NCBI GenBank assembly: GCA_018398815.1
Contig: CM031603.1
Location: 668,690 to 732,689 of the forward strand
Direction: 5' to 3'
Source of the DNA: Conus ventricosus
Lineage: Eukaryota; Mollusca; Gastropoda; Neogastropoda; Conidae
Length of the DNA: 64,000 bases
Part shown: one piece after another, positions 35,516 through 46,355 of the stretch
Layout of the letters: the number at the start of each line of letters is the position of its first letter
How positions within the stretch are numbered: position 1 is the stretch's first letter
The notes under the pieces: model-generated
The model's input: the letters and a program-made list of their open reading frames with translations, nothing else
What the model was told of the DNA's origin: nothing
The model's database searches: none
Made by a program: the position numbers and the translations under genes

Positions 35516-35900
35516 TAAACTGGCAAACGTATCAAAGTTCTTCAGCTGAACTCTATCAAAACGAAAGAAGATCAAAAGGTTGAGTTCTTTTCTGTTATGT
35601 GATTCAAACCGCTTTTAGTTTAAAATGTAACTACAAGCACTTAATTATTTGTACTTACATACCATGACAATAGAGGCGCAGACAATATTTGGTAGGCTTA
35701 CTAAAATGCTCGGTGAATGATAACACAACAATCTTTATCTGTGTGTCAGGTACTAAAATACAATGATGAACACCCAGACAATAACAACAACAACGTTTCT
35801 CCTTCAGTCAAAACACCATGGTGTCAACACACAACAACACTTCTCCTTCAGTCTGTTGCTCAAACGCTACGATAAACACTCAGAAAAAAAAATTCTCTAT
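35516..35900. other. Spacer with array-edge fragments
   Basis: No gene is seen. CCTTCAGTC and ACACTCAGA-type motifs at 35780-35890 anticipate the following arrays. Confidence 0.6.
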
Positions 35901-35904
35901 GGTC

Positions 35905-36130
35905 TGTGATAGAAGACAATTCATAGTGAATACTCAGACAACGACTACAAATTCTATCACAATTCATAGTGAATACTCAGACAACAACTACAAATTCTAT
36001 CACAATTCATAGTGAATACTCAGACAACAACTACAAATTCTATCACAATTCATAGTGAATACTCAGACAACAACTACAAATTCTATCACAATTCATAATG
36101 AATACTCAGACAACAACTACAAATTCTATC
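35905..36130. repeat. 43-bp tandem repeat, five copies
   Basis: The unit contains ATTCATAGTGAATACTCAGA followed by CAACAACTACAAATTCTATC. Confidence 0.95.
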
Positions 36131-36139
36131 ACAGACTCT

Positions 36140-36595
36140 ATGTCACTAAAACACACTATAGTGTATATTCAGATAACTGACTAGTCACTAAAACGCTATA
36201 GTGTATATCAGATAACTGACTCTGTCACTAAAACGCTATAGTGTATATTCAGATAACTGACTCTGTCACTAAAAACGCTATAGTGTATATTCAGATAACT
36301 GACTCTGTCACTAAAAACGCTATAGTGTATATTCAGATAACTGACTTCTGTCACTAAAAACGCATATAGTGTATATTCAGATAACTGACTCTGTCACTAA
36401 AAACGCTATAGTGTATATTCAGATAACTGACTCTGTCACTAAAAACGCTATAGTGTATATTCAGATAACTGACTCTGTCACTAAAAACGCTATAGTGTAT
36501 ATTCAGATAACTGACTCTGTCACTAAAAACGCTATAGTGTATATTCAGATAACTGACTCTGTCACTAAAACGCTATAGTGTATATCAGATAACAG
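36140..36595. repeat. 42-bp tandem repeat, about eleven copies
   Basis: The unit contains GTGTATATTCAGATAACTGA, CTCTGTCACTAAAAACGC and TATA. Forty-two is divisible by three, so one frame repeats a 14-residue motif for 69 codons. Single-base indels at both ends break it. Confidence 0.95.
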
Positions 36596-36850
36596 CAACA
36601 ACACTGTTGTCTGTGTCTGAGTCTGACACATCACGGTGAACACCCACACAACAACAACAACATATATTAACAACAACAACAACAACAACAACATTCTCGT
36701 CTGTGTCTGTCTCTGACACACCATGGTGAACACTCAGACAACAACAACGATGTTGTTTGTGTGTCTGAAACACTACTGTAAACACTCAGACAACAACAAT
36801 ATTCACAGACAACAACAACAACATTGTTGCATGTGTATCTATTTCCAAAG
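36596..36850. repeat. CAA-rich repeat with GTCTGTGTCTG segments
   Basis: Three imperfect copies of a segment with GTCTGTGTCTG, TGACACA and GGTGAACACTCAGACAACAA. Confidence 0.85.
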
Positions 36851-36977
36851 TGATCACAACGCCTCGAAATGCAGAGAAACAAAAGAGAGAGCACAGTGCC
36901 CAATACCACACAGACGGCTGACTTGTCGAACAAATTAGTCTTCTGTAGACATCTCCAGCAGCTGATGTTTAAAAATG

Positions 36978-36979
36978 CT

Positions 36980-37012
<33 letters not shown>

Positions 37013-37030
37013 AACACCAACACCAACACC

Positions 37031-37067
<37 letters not shown>

Positions 37068-37086
37068 GCACGCACGCACACACTCA

Positions 37087-37185
<99 letters not shown>

Positions 37186-37196
37186 CACACACAGCA
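36978..37196. repeat. (CAA)n, (CA)n and (CACG)n microsatellites
   Basis: CAA to 37030, CA to 37062, mixed ACGC/ACGCAC to 37130, then CA to 37192. Confidence 0.95.
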
Positions 37197-37199
37197 TCA

Positions 37200-37420
37200 C
37201 CTAGTCAAATATCAAGCTACATCCTGCGAAAATCAGATCGTCTGGTGCCATTTCTGACTGGAAGAGGCGCAGCGAGAAATAAATGTAGTGATAGATGTGG
37301 AATCAATACATAAGATGGCGATGTAATATCGGCACATCGCCAAGTAACAGTTTCAGCCGGATGGGGTCGAGGAGGAAGAAAAGTGAACGTGGTAAACCTC
37401 AAATGTCCCAGCTCAGAACA
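37200..37420. other. Spacer, nothing recognised
   Basis: Single-copy in this window. No motif or ORF of note. Confidence 0.5.
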
Positions 37421-37560
37421 GGTCCGTGAGCTCTGTGGTAAGACGTCCGTCAAAAGACTCGCCTTGAGACGCCTAGCTACCTAGGAGTTGTGGGTTCCAA
37501 TACTGCCTTGGCCAAAATATTTCTGACCTCAGACGGGCATCCAGGAGCCATGGGCTGACC
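37420..37560 (+). mobile_element. tRNA-like SINE head
   Basis: GTGAGCTCTGTGGTAAGACG at about 37427 resembles an A box, and GTGGGTTCCAATACTG at about 37489 a B box, with spacing near that of a tRNA promoter. A tRNA cloverleaf is not preserved, so a tRNA-derived SINE is more likely than a tRNA gene. Confidence 0.45.
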
Positions 37561-37599
37561 GTGGTCTGGTTCGTTTGGGGTGTTAGGAGGACACAGGGG

Positions 37600-37756
37600 A
37601 GAGGGAGGCGGGGAGAGGGTGGGTGGGTGGGTGGGTGGGTGATGTTTTCTTTAAAAACGTTTTGTTTTCAAGTTTATTATCATAGGGAAAGAAAGAAGTA
37701 GATCCAAGCGTCAGAGTACAACAGTAACACTGAAAGATCTTAGCAAAATGAAAAAG

Positions 37757-37826
<70 letters not shown>
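37600..37826. repeat. (GGGT)n and (CA)n microsatellites
   Basis: GGGT run at 37617-37641 and a CA run of about 35 dinucleotides at 37757-37826. Confidence 0.95.
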
Positions 37827-37829
<3 letters not shown>

Positions 37830-38215
37830 CACGCACTGCTTTCATGATAACCCAAGTTTTGATTTGCTGTAAGCGTTTGTGTCAAGTGTGAGGTTCTACT
37901 GGGGTCACCGATATTGGCAAATTCAGAGGGACTGTCATTGGATGGACGTGGTGGCGCCCTCCGGAGCGAGAGCTCACCCACGCAGACTCCTTGACTAAGC
38001 AATTACTGCCATCTGTATGGAACGTAGTAGGTGGTGTCCTGCGTATGTTGGATCAGAACAGGCGCCACTGAACATCACCGAAGTGACTCGGCAGCGGTGC
38101 AGTGTCTCCTCTGGTGGGTTGCCTCATGACGACTGCTCCCTGTCGATCGCTGGTTCTAGAGTTGAGGTGGGACATGACTGGCTGTGGATATGGTCAAGGA
38201 ACCGGAATGAGCGGC
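37827..38215. other. Spacer, possible dispersed repeat
   Basis: A GC-richer single-copy stretch. GCTGGTTCTAGAGTTG near 38149 is weakly B-box-like. Not assignable. Confidence 0.4.
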
Positions 38216-38325
38216 ATGGGTGCAGTGCCACTGAGGGGGCATGGGTGCAGTGCCACTGAGGGGGCATGGGTGCAGTGCCACTGAGGGGGCATGGGTGCAG
38301 TGCCACTGAGGGGGCATGGAAGACA
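38216..38325. repeat. 25-bp tandem repeat, four copies
   Basis: The unit is TGGGTGCAGTGCCACTGAGG plus GGGCA. Confidence 0.95.
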
Positions 38326-38510
38326 GACGGCCTGAAACAGACAAACAAGCAAACAATAGAAAGCTGAATGGACTGAGAAGGGACATGGGGGTGGAGGGGG
38401 AAGGGAGGAAAGGGGAGGGATGGAGCAGAGGTGGCCAGGAAGTCGAAGACACCGGAGAAATAAACAGTCAAGAAAACACGATCAACAGTGAGAGCTTGAA
38501 CAGTTGTCTG
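38326..38510. other. Purine-rich spacer
   Basis: G/A-rich, with no gene seen. Confidence 0.5.
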
Positions 38511-38660
38511 CAACTATAGGGCAGTACTGACTATCATACACACACTGGATGTTTGTCGTCATGTGATTTACCAACTGTAGCGCAGTACTACCATACACAC
38601 TATTGTCATGTGATTTACCAACTGTAGGGCAGTACTGTCATACACACTATGTGTTTGTGA
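38511..38660. repeat. Tandem repeat, about 55-65 bp, three copies
   Basis: Each copy has CAACTGTAGGGCAGTACTG-type sequence, ATACACACTA and TCATGTGATTTAC. Confidence 0.85.
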
Positions 38661-38944
38661 CCTTATCTTTGCGCCAGCTGGAAATCCCTAAATAGTCCCA
38701 TTCTCTTGATTTTCAACTGTTTGCTTGGAACCGCCTGGCTTGTACCTTGATGGCCATATGGAAGAAAATGAACGAGGGGATCAACTTTCAGACACTATTA
38801 AAAAACAAAACAAAACAAAAACTTAAAACAATCCAATAGGCCAGTCTGTAAATACTCGACTCCTTAAGCAAGGCCTTGGCGCATTCATTTTTGGTGTGCA
38901 ACCTCTGTGGTCTGATACAGATCTGGTCGTCTTGGCACACAGTG
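38661..38944. other. Spacer, nothing recognised
   Basis: Single-copy. A short AAAAC run lies at about 38800. Confidence 0.5.
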
Positions 38945-39225
38945 CTGCAGTTTGTCTTTTGACAGGATGCTGGGGTGACACACAAGTGCCACTGATTGTC
39001 TTTTGACAGGAACCTTGGGCGACACACAAGTGCCACTGACTGTCTTTTGACAGGAACCTGGGTGACACACAAGTCGCGCTGATCGTCTTTTGACAGGATC
39101 CTGGGGTGACCCACAAGTGCCACTGATTGTCTTTTGACAGGAACCTGGGGTGACACACAAGTGCCACTGATTGTCTTTTGACAGGAACCTGGGGCGACAC
39201 ACAAGTGCTGCAGTTTGTCTTTTGA
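38945..39225. repeat. 44-bp minisatellite, left part
   Basis: The unit contains TTGTCTTTTGACAGGAACCT and GGGGTGACACACAAGTGC. It stops inside a unit at CTTTTGA (39225) and resumes with CAGGAACC at 39819, where an inserted element ends. Confidence 0.95.
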
Positions 39226-39818
39226 GGGCTGGGGTCTACGTGAGGCATCCATTGTGGTAGAAGTCCTCCGGGCTAGCATAGCACTCCCATCCGAAAGACC
39301 GTTGTGCGTGATCTATTATCACATCCTCCACGAGGTCCCCCTGTAAACTGGGCAGCTTGCGCCCCCAGGCTAAACACGACGGATCTAGGGAGGGGCCCCC
39401 GAATAATGCCCTTTTGGCTGAAGCCGGAGATGCAGGACCAACGCGTGCCTAACAACTGCATCACGCATCTACACCACATGATGGACAACGCCACGAATTC
39501 TCGAGATGGTGCTCGCCCTCTGAAGTCCCGCCGGGGAGGGAGAGTGCCGGGCCCCGCGCCTCAACGGGGTCCACCCTTAGCTACCGGAGGTCACCTCCCC
39601 ACGCCTACGACCAGGAGTGTGGATCGAGGGCAAATGCTACTGGCCAAAAGAAGCACTGCCATCTGCATGACGCCCTGAGGAACGAAACGTGGCCTGAGGC
39701 AAAGGCCCTGAACGAGAAGCTGCATGGCGGCCAGGCAGCCCTGGAGAGGACGGCAGCGTTTGCGAGGCAGACTGGTGTATCCATCTAACGTGGTGATCGA
39801 CGAAGAAGAAGAAGAAGA
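39226..39818 (+). mobile_element. Non-LTR element tail (LINE 3' end or SINE) with (GAA)n
   Basis: 593 bp inserted in the 44-bp minisatellite. The left junction falls within TTTTGA|CAGG and the right end is a (GAA) tail at 39802-39818. A GAA-type tail with a variable 5' end suggests target-primed retrotransposition. No ORF with recognisable RT motifs. The target duplication is at most GA. Confidence 0.65.
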
Positions 39819-40347
39819 CAGGAACCTGGGGTGACACACAAGTGCTGCTGATTGTCTTTTGACAGGAACCTGGGGTGACACACAAGTGCCGCTGATTGAC
39901 TTTTGACAGGAACCTGGGGCGACACACAAGTGCTGCTGATTGTCTTTTGACAGGAACCTGGGGCGACACACAAGTGCCGTTGACTGTCTTTTGACAGGAA
40001 CCTGGGGCGACACACAAGTGCCGTTGACTGTCTTTTGACAGGAACCTGGGGCGACACACAAGTGCCACTGATTGTCTTTTGACAGGAACCTGGGGCGACA
40101 CACAAGTGCCGCTGACTGTCTTTTGACAGGAACCTGGGCGACACACAAGTGCCACTGATTGTCTTTTGACAGGAACCTGGGGCGACACACAAGTGCCGTT
40201 GACTGTCTTTTGACAGGAACCTGGGGCGACACACAAGTGCCGCTGACTGTCTTTTGACAGGAACCTGGGGTGACACACAAGTGCCGTTGACTGTCTTTTG
40301 ACAGGAACCTGGGCGATACACAAGTGCCACTGACTGTCTTTTGACAG
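39819..40347. repeat. 44-bp minisatellite, right part
   Basis: About twelve further copies. The reverse strand reads CACTTGTGTGTCGCCCCAGG then TTCCTGTCAAAAGACAATCA. Open frames on the - strand (up to 259 codons) cycle because 44 is not divisible by three. Confidence 0.95.
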
Positions 40348-40498
40348 GAAAATGGGGCAAACGCCAACACTGTAAAGACAGGAAGGAAGCAGGACTCCGT
40401 CGGCTGATGTCCGATGTTCTCCCCTCCCCAGTGATGTCAGTCAGAGAGCAGCTCCTCCTGAGTCTGCGACTAACAGAACGTTGATCTCACCCCAACAT
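40348..40498. other. Spacer, nothing recognised
   Basis: Single-copy, no gene seen. Confidence 0.5.
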
Positions 40499-40601
40499 GG
40501 GTGATGATGACGACGATGATGATGACGATGATAATATCATTTAATAATGGTAATACTACTACTACTGAGATGATGAATGATGATGATGATGATACGATGA
40601 C

Positions 40602-40638
<37 letters not shown>

Positions 40639-40685
40639 CGATGATGATGATGATGGTGGTGATGAGGATGAGGATAATACTGATA

Positions 40686-40724
<39 letters not shown>

Positions 40725-40840
40725 ATGATGATGAGATACACCAGAAGAAGAAGAAAAGACAGAAGAAGAAGAAGAAGAAAGAAGAAGAAGAAGAAGAAAA
40801 CAACAACAACAACAACAACAACAATAACAACAATACTAAT
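40499..40840. repeat. (GAT)n, (GAA)n and (CAA)n microsatellites
   Basis: GATGAT to about 40735, GAAGAA to 40800 and CAACAA to 40832. Confidence 0.95.
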
Positions 40841-40974
40841 ACAAATATAATGCAAATAAAAATTCAAGCCGTCATGTAGTTTCTGGTAAGCGGACATGAG
40901 TCGAAGCACAGGGGTATTGTTCACACCAAAGGGGGAACAACAAACTTGAAGTGTACCTCAAAATGTCTTCCCGA

Positions 40975-41526
40975 GTTAACCTCTATAACAGCCCATGGGA
41001 AGGTGTCGATAACCTCTAAAAAACCCATGGGAAGGTGTGAGTAACCTCTATAAAACCCATGGGAAGGTGTGATAACCTCTATAAAACCCATGGGAAAGGT
41101 GTGAGTACCTCTATAAAACCCATGGAAAGGTGTGGATAACCTCTATAAACCCATGGGAAAGGTGTGATAACCTCTATAAAACCCCTGGAAAGGTGTGGAA
41201 TAAAACCCTAGTTATAAATAACCCATGGGAAAGGTGTGATAACCTCTATAAAAACCCATGGAAGGTGTAACCTCTATAAACCATGGAAAGTGTGGATAAC
41301 CTCTATAAAACCCATGGGAAAGGTGTGGATAACCTCTATAAAACCCATGGGAAAGGTGTGGATAACCTCTATAAAACTCATGGGAAAGGTGAGGATAACC
41401 TCTATAAAACCCATGGGAAAGGTGTGGATAACCTCTATAAAACCCATGGGAAAGGTGTGAGTAACCTCTATAAAACCCATGGGAAAGGTGTGGATAACCT
41501 CTATAAAACCCATGGGAAGGTGTGAG
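40975..41526. repeat. 33-bp minisatellite
   Basis: About 17 copies of a unit with GATAACCTCTATAAAACCCA then TGGGAAAGGTGTG. Copies 41283-41525 are exact 33-mers, so both strands carry an open 11-residue periodic frame. Earlier copies have 1-2 bp deletions that break it. Confidence 0.95.
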
Positions 41527-41559
41527 TGGCATTTTGATGTGTGGCCAGTCTGCAGGGTG

Positions 41560-41705
41560 GAAGTTTAATGGCCAAATAAAACATTTCCAACAAACATAAC
41601 ACGCATCGGGGCCGGTGGGGAGGACAGGGGGGGGGGGGGGGTTAATAGCCAAATAAAACATTTCCAACAAACATAACACGTATCGGGTGGGGAGGACAGG
41701 AGAAG
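41560..41705. repeat. Tandem duplication, about 70-75 bp
   Basis: AATGGCCAAATAAAACATTT and CCAACAAACATAACACG recur at about 41568 and 41645, separated by a G run. Confidence 0.9.
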
Positions 41706-42279
41706 CGAGGGATGAAGAGCATGCAACACCAACCCACCCCCCGCCCTCATCCCCCCAACTGTCTAAACGCTTCCCACTCCCACCCATCCCCTCCCCCTCC
41801 CCTACACACACACATACACCACTCCTCACCCCTCCTCAGAATAACGTCTTAAGGTTCTCCCAGCAGATGCTAAGAAAAATAACACGAAGAAAAACATAAG
41901 AGGAAGAGTTACAATGTATGTGTGTGCGTGGGGTGGGGGAGGGGGGATAGGAGGGAAGGGAACCAGAGGGGGGACGGTTATTGGGGAAGGGCGGAAAGTA
42001 AGGGGGGGGGGGGGGAGCAGAGAGTAGACCTAGACAGGCTCCAAAACGTCTCCCCCCCTGGCGGTTGTGGGTGAAATCAAGCGTAGAAGAGATGCCCCTT
42101 GTGGCCGGACCTGAAAGAAGAGGAACATGTTTCTCTCCCCTGTTCTACCTCACCTTCCCCGCCCTGCACCCCCCACCCCCACCCCCACCCCCAACCCTTC
42201 CACCCGCCACGTCTCATCCTCACCCCCTCAACTGCTCCCCTTCCCTCCCCCCATCCTCCCTGTCAAATAACCCATCTTT

Positions 42280-42314
<35 letters not shown>

Positions 42315-42820
42315 CAGGGCCTGAGGCTATGATCATAATCCATGCCCGCCTTTGTTATCGCTTTATCTGCTTTGCATATTTAGTGTCACGTGACCTAGGG
42401 TGGGGCGGATTTGTGCGGTGGTGAATTATGCATCATAGCGGCCTATCATGGCGGGGCACGAGAATGCTTAGCGGACGATCACGCTTTGAGTCCTTGATGT
42501 GGGGGTGACAACAGAGGAGGAAGGGAGTGAACAGGGGGGGGGGGGGGGGGGGGGGGGCGCTGTAAGGGTGGTGGGGGTGGAGGGTGATAGGCTGTGGGGG
42601 AGGGGAGGGGGAGTATGAGCAAAATAAAGATATGTCACGTTTTCCGCCAGCGGGCTCTCTGTGTGTCATCCAAGATACGCAGAAGAATAGAAAAGAGATA
42701 GGGGATGGTGGGGGAGAGGGGATGGAGGGGGAAGGGGGGTAAGGGACAAGAGGTGGGAGGGACGGGGGGGGGGGGATCGGGGGGGGGGGGGGAGTGTAGT
42801 TTTGAAATGGAAGGAGAGGA
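41706..42820. other. GC-skewed low-complexity spacer
   Basis: Alternating C-rich and G-rich stretches with a C run (about 42286-42313) and G runs (about 42533-42557 and 42765-42793). A short normal-composition island at 42330-42480 contains TATTTAG and CACGTGA motifs. I see no gene in it. Confidence 0.55.
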
Positions 42821-42824
42821 TGTA

Positions 42825-44140
42825 GTTGTAGATCCATGACGTGTATTGCATTGTGTCCATCCATGACGTGTACTGCTTTGTCAATTGTGTGGATCCATGA
42901 CGTGCACTGCATTGTGATCATGTTAGATCCATGACGTGCACTGCATTGTGGGACCATACGTACTGCATTGTGTCCATCCATGACGTGTACTGCATTGTGT
43001 GGATCCATGACGTGTACTGCATTGTGTAGATCCATGACGTGCACTGCATTGTGTGGATCCATGACGTGTACTGCATTGTGTCCATCCATGACGTGTACTG
43101 CATTGTGTGGATTCATGACGTGTACTGCATTGTGTGCATCCATGACGTGATGATTACCATGCATTGTGTAGATCCATGACGTGCACTGCATTGTGTGGAT
43201 CCATGACGTGCACTGCATTGTGTGGATCCATGACGTGTAATGCGTTGTGTGGATCCATGACGTGTACTGCATTGTGTAGATCCATGACGTGCACTGCATT
43301 GTGTGGATCCATGACGTGTACTGCATTGTGTGGATCCATGACGTGTACTGCATTGTGTGGATCCATGACGTGTACTGCATTGTGTCCATCCATGACGTGT
43401 CTATTGCATTGTGTACATCCATGACGTGTACTGCATTGTGTCCATCCATGACGTGTCTGTAGATCCATGACGTGTATTGCATTGTGTCCATCCATGACGT
43501 GTCTGTAGATCCATGACGTGTATTGCATTGTGTACATCCATGACGTGTACTGCATTGTGTCCATCCATGACGTGTCTGTAGATCCACGACGTGTACTGCA
43601 TTGTGTAGATCCATGACGTGTACTGCATTGTGTAGATCCATGACGTGTACTGCATTGTGTAGATCCATGACGTGTGCTGCATTGTGTGGGGCGGTGTCTG
43701 TAGATCCATGACGTGTACTGCATTGTGTGGGGGTGTCTGTAGATCCATGACGTGTACTGCATTGTGTGGGGCGGTGTCTGTAGATCCATGACGTGTAATG
43801 CATTGTGTGGGGCGGTGTCTGTAGATCCACGACGTGTACTGCATTGTGTGGGGCGGTGTCTGTAGATCCACGACGTGTACTGCATTGTGTGGGGCGGTGT
43901 CTGTAGATCCATGACGTGTACTGCATTGTGTGGGGTGGTGTCTGTAGATCCATGACGTGTACTGCATTGTGTGGGGCGGTGTTTTTAGATCCATGACGTG
44001 TACTGCATTGTGTGGGGCGGTGTCTGTAGATCCACGATGTGTACTGCATTGTGTGGGGCGGTGTCTGTAATCCATGACGTGTACTGCATTGTGTGGGGCT
44101 GTGTCTGTAGATCCATGACGTGTACTGCATTGTGTGCAGC
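42825..44140. repeat. Minisatellite, 27-bp unit passing to a 41-bp unit
   Basis: About 42 copies of GATCCATGACGTGTACTGCA TTGTGTG. From about 43680 each copy gains GGGCGGTGTCTGTA-type sequence, giving 41 bp. Every copy has TGACGTG, a CRE/ATF-like half-site. The 27-bp part keeps a 9-residue frame open on both strands. The 591-codon - frame across the array (42433-44208) is built on this and is not supported as a gene. Confidence 0.95.
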
Positions 44141-44149
44141 CATCGCACT

Positions 44150-44248
44150 GATTTGGCCTTGCATGACGCCACTGCGTGTTGTGTTACTTGGTGTGCGTTG
44201 CCTCGCATGACGTCACTGTGTGTTGTGTTCCTTGGTGTGCGTTGCTTG
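44150..44248. repeat. 44-bp repeat, two copies
   Basis: GCATGACGTCACTGTGTGTT-type units followed by TTGGTGTGCGTTGC. The second copy has a perfect TGACGTCA palindrome. Confidence 0.85.
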
Positions 44249-44261
44249 CATTATATCGTAC

Positions 44262-44690
44262 ATGTGGAATGGTTGAACAGCCATGTCCTGTATTGGGTGG
44301 CATTGTATGCTACATGTGGAATGGTTGTACATCCATGTCCTGTATTGTGTGGCATTGTATGCTACATGTTGAATGGTTGAACAGCCATGTCCTGCAATGT
44401 GTGGCATTGTATGCTACATGTGGAATGGTTGTACAGCCATGTCCTGTATTGTGTGGCATTGTATGCTACATGTTGAATGGTTGTACAGCCATGTCCTGTA
44501 TTGTGTGGCATTGTATGCTACATGTTGAATGGTTGAACAGCAATGTCCTGCATTGTGTGGCATTGTATGTTACATGTTGAATGGTTGTACAGCCATGTCC
44601 TGCATTGTGTGACATTGTATGCTACATGTGGAATGGTTGTACAGCTATGTCCTGCATTGTGTCGCATTGCACAGTGTTCATTTGCATTTT
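44262..44690. repeat. 52-bp minisatellite, eight copies
   Basis: The unit contains GGCATTGTATGCTACATGTG, GAATGGTTGTACAGCCATGT and CCTGTATTGTGT. Confidence 0.95.
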
Positions 44691-44799
44691 GTGTTGTATT
44701 TGTCACATGCTTCAGTTATACTGGAATGTACTGCCCGGAAAGCAATAATTCTGAACTATTCTAGACAGTGTAAGTTCAACTATCCATTTGAATGGCGGT

Positions 44800-45348
44800 T
44801 TGCCACGCAACAGAAGCAGCAGAAAATACGCCAGTTGCCACATTTGATCAGAAGCGGCAGAAGATACACCAGTTGCCACATTTGATCAGAAGCGGCAGAA
44901 GATATACCAGTTGCCACATTTGATCAGAAGCAGCAGAAGATATACCAGTTGCCACATTTGATCAGAAACGGCAGAACATATACAGTTGCCACATTTGATC
45001 AGAAGCGGCAGAAGATATACCAGTTGCCACATTTTATCAGAAGTGGCAGAAGATAAACCAGTTGCCACATTTGATCAGAAGCGGCAGAAGATAAACCAGT
45101 TGTCACATTTGATCAGAAGCCGCAGAAGATAAACCATTTGCCACATTTGATCAGAAGCGGCAGAAGATACACCAGTTGCCACATTTGATCAGAAGCGGCA
45201 GAAGATATACCAGTTGCCGCATTTGATCAGAAGAGGCAGAAGATACACCAGTTGCCACATTTGACCAGAAGCGGCAGAAGATATACCAGTTGTCACATTT
45301 GATCAGAAGCGGCAGAAAGTATACCAGTTGCCACATTTGATCAGAAGC
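44800..45348. repeat. 38-bp minisatellite, left part
   Basis: About 15 copies of a unit with GATCAGAAGCGGCAGAAGAT and ATACCAGTTGCCACATTT. It is cut at GATCAGAAGC (45348) and resumes at GAAGCGGTAGAAG (60298). Confidence 0.95.
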
Positions 45349-45608
45349 AGAGAATGTAAATATGTTTGTTCAAGCTCACCCATCTTATTTTGCACGAAAC
45401 CCCCCCCCCCCCCCCCCCCCCCCCCCTTTTCACATACAAATCACGTCCTTCTCATGCCAGTTTTTTAACCAAAATTAACACCTGTTTTTAAACAAAATTA
45501 ACACGCAAAAACCTCTAAAATCGACGCAATCAGTACTTTAAAATGGAGGCTTACATGCTAGATAAGATTTGGTGATCGTGAACAAACATATTTACATTCT
45601 CTCCAGGG
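45349..45608 (+). repeat. Left terminal inverted repeat of element 2
   Basis: 260 bp, nearly identical to the reverse complement of 60056-60297. The length difference comes mostly from a C27 run at about 45400-45426 that is 7 bases in the right copy. The repeat itself starts and ends with the same 23-bp sequence in inverted orientation. Confidence 0.92.
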
Positions 45609-46340
45609 ACATAAAAATTAAGGGTTACAGTACGCTCTTCTACTTTCAGCACCACTAATAAATCAGAACGCACATATTTACATTCTCTCTAGGGCGATTT
45701 GGGGTGATTTTGGGGTGACTTGGGGCGACTTGGGGTGAAAGGTGTCAAGCGCGCTAAAGTGGATGGAGGTGTCAGGGAATGTCAAGAGTGGTCCTACCAG
45801 TTCCACTTGACATCGCACTGCAACGCTGCCAGCCAATCAATAAAGGCAGCTGAAGTCTATTTTGAGTCCGGGTTTTCCGCTCTCTCCCTCTGGCAGCAGT
45901 ATTGATTGGCTGGCAGCGTTGCAGTGCGGAGCGCGTTACAGGCACAGCCGTAACTTACTTAATTTTTTAATTACTGTTTTTGGTTAAATCCCCACGTAGT
46001 TATAAAGCTTACAGAAATATTTGATGATTTTGGGTGGGCGATTAATGTTGGAGTTGATAAAAAAAGTGTTAAAGGACATGTTTGATGAATTTATAACAGA
46101 ACTTTTTGAAAGTTTAACTATGCGAGAAAGCGTATTGAAAGCAGTTATAAAATCCCAAAGGCTTGGCCTAAACCAGTTATAAAGCTTTTTGCTATTTTAC
46201 TTGATAATATTGCCCCCGAAATGCTGACCTGCATGTGTCTGATGACCTTGAAGGAGTAACTATACCTTTAAACCTGATCAGTTTTTACGATTAGAAATAG
46301 ACTATGAATAATAACTGAATTTACAATAACTTTTTTATTT
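45609..46340. other. Subterminal region of element 2
   Basis: Clean sequence. The terminal motif CATATTTACATTCTCT recurs at about 45680, and a 29-bp perfect inverted repeat lies at 45814-45842 and 45900-45928. A broken small frame around 46078-46180 reads MFDEFITELFESLTMRESVL and looks like a paralogue of the next ORF. Confidence 0.7.
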
Positions 46341-46355
46341 ATTTTAGATTTAAAA

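Noticed and set aside
34062..35583. Overlapping ORFs of 412-495 codons
   Set aside because: A 52-bp unit shifts frame each copy, so the same 52-residue cycle appears in all three frames. This is expected from the unit and not from selection.
37420..37560. A functional tRNA gene
   Set aside because: A- and B-box-like motifs are present but no cloverleaf with paired acceptor and anticodon stems can be drawn.
38945..40347. CRISPR-like regular repeats
   Set aside because: Units are contiguous without unique spacers, and the surroundings are eukaryotic.
39591..40370. 259-codon - strand ORF
   Set aside because: It runs through the 44-bp array and into the inserted element's tail. It has no recognisable domain.
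42433..44208. 591-codon - strand ORF
   Set aside because: It follows the 27-bp unit and then cycles frames in the 41-bp part. Its C-terminal third is low-complexity Pro/Ser from C and G runs.
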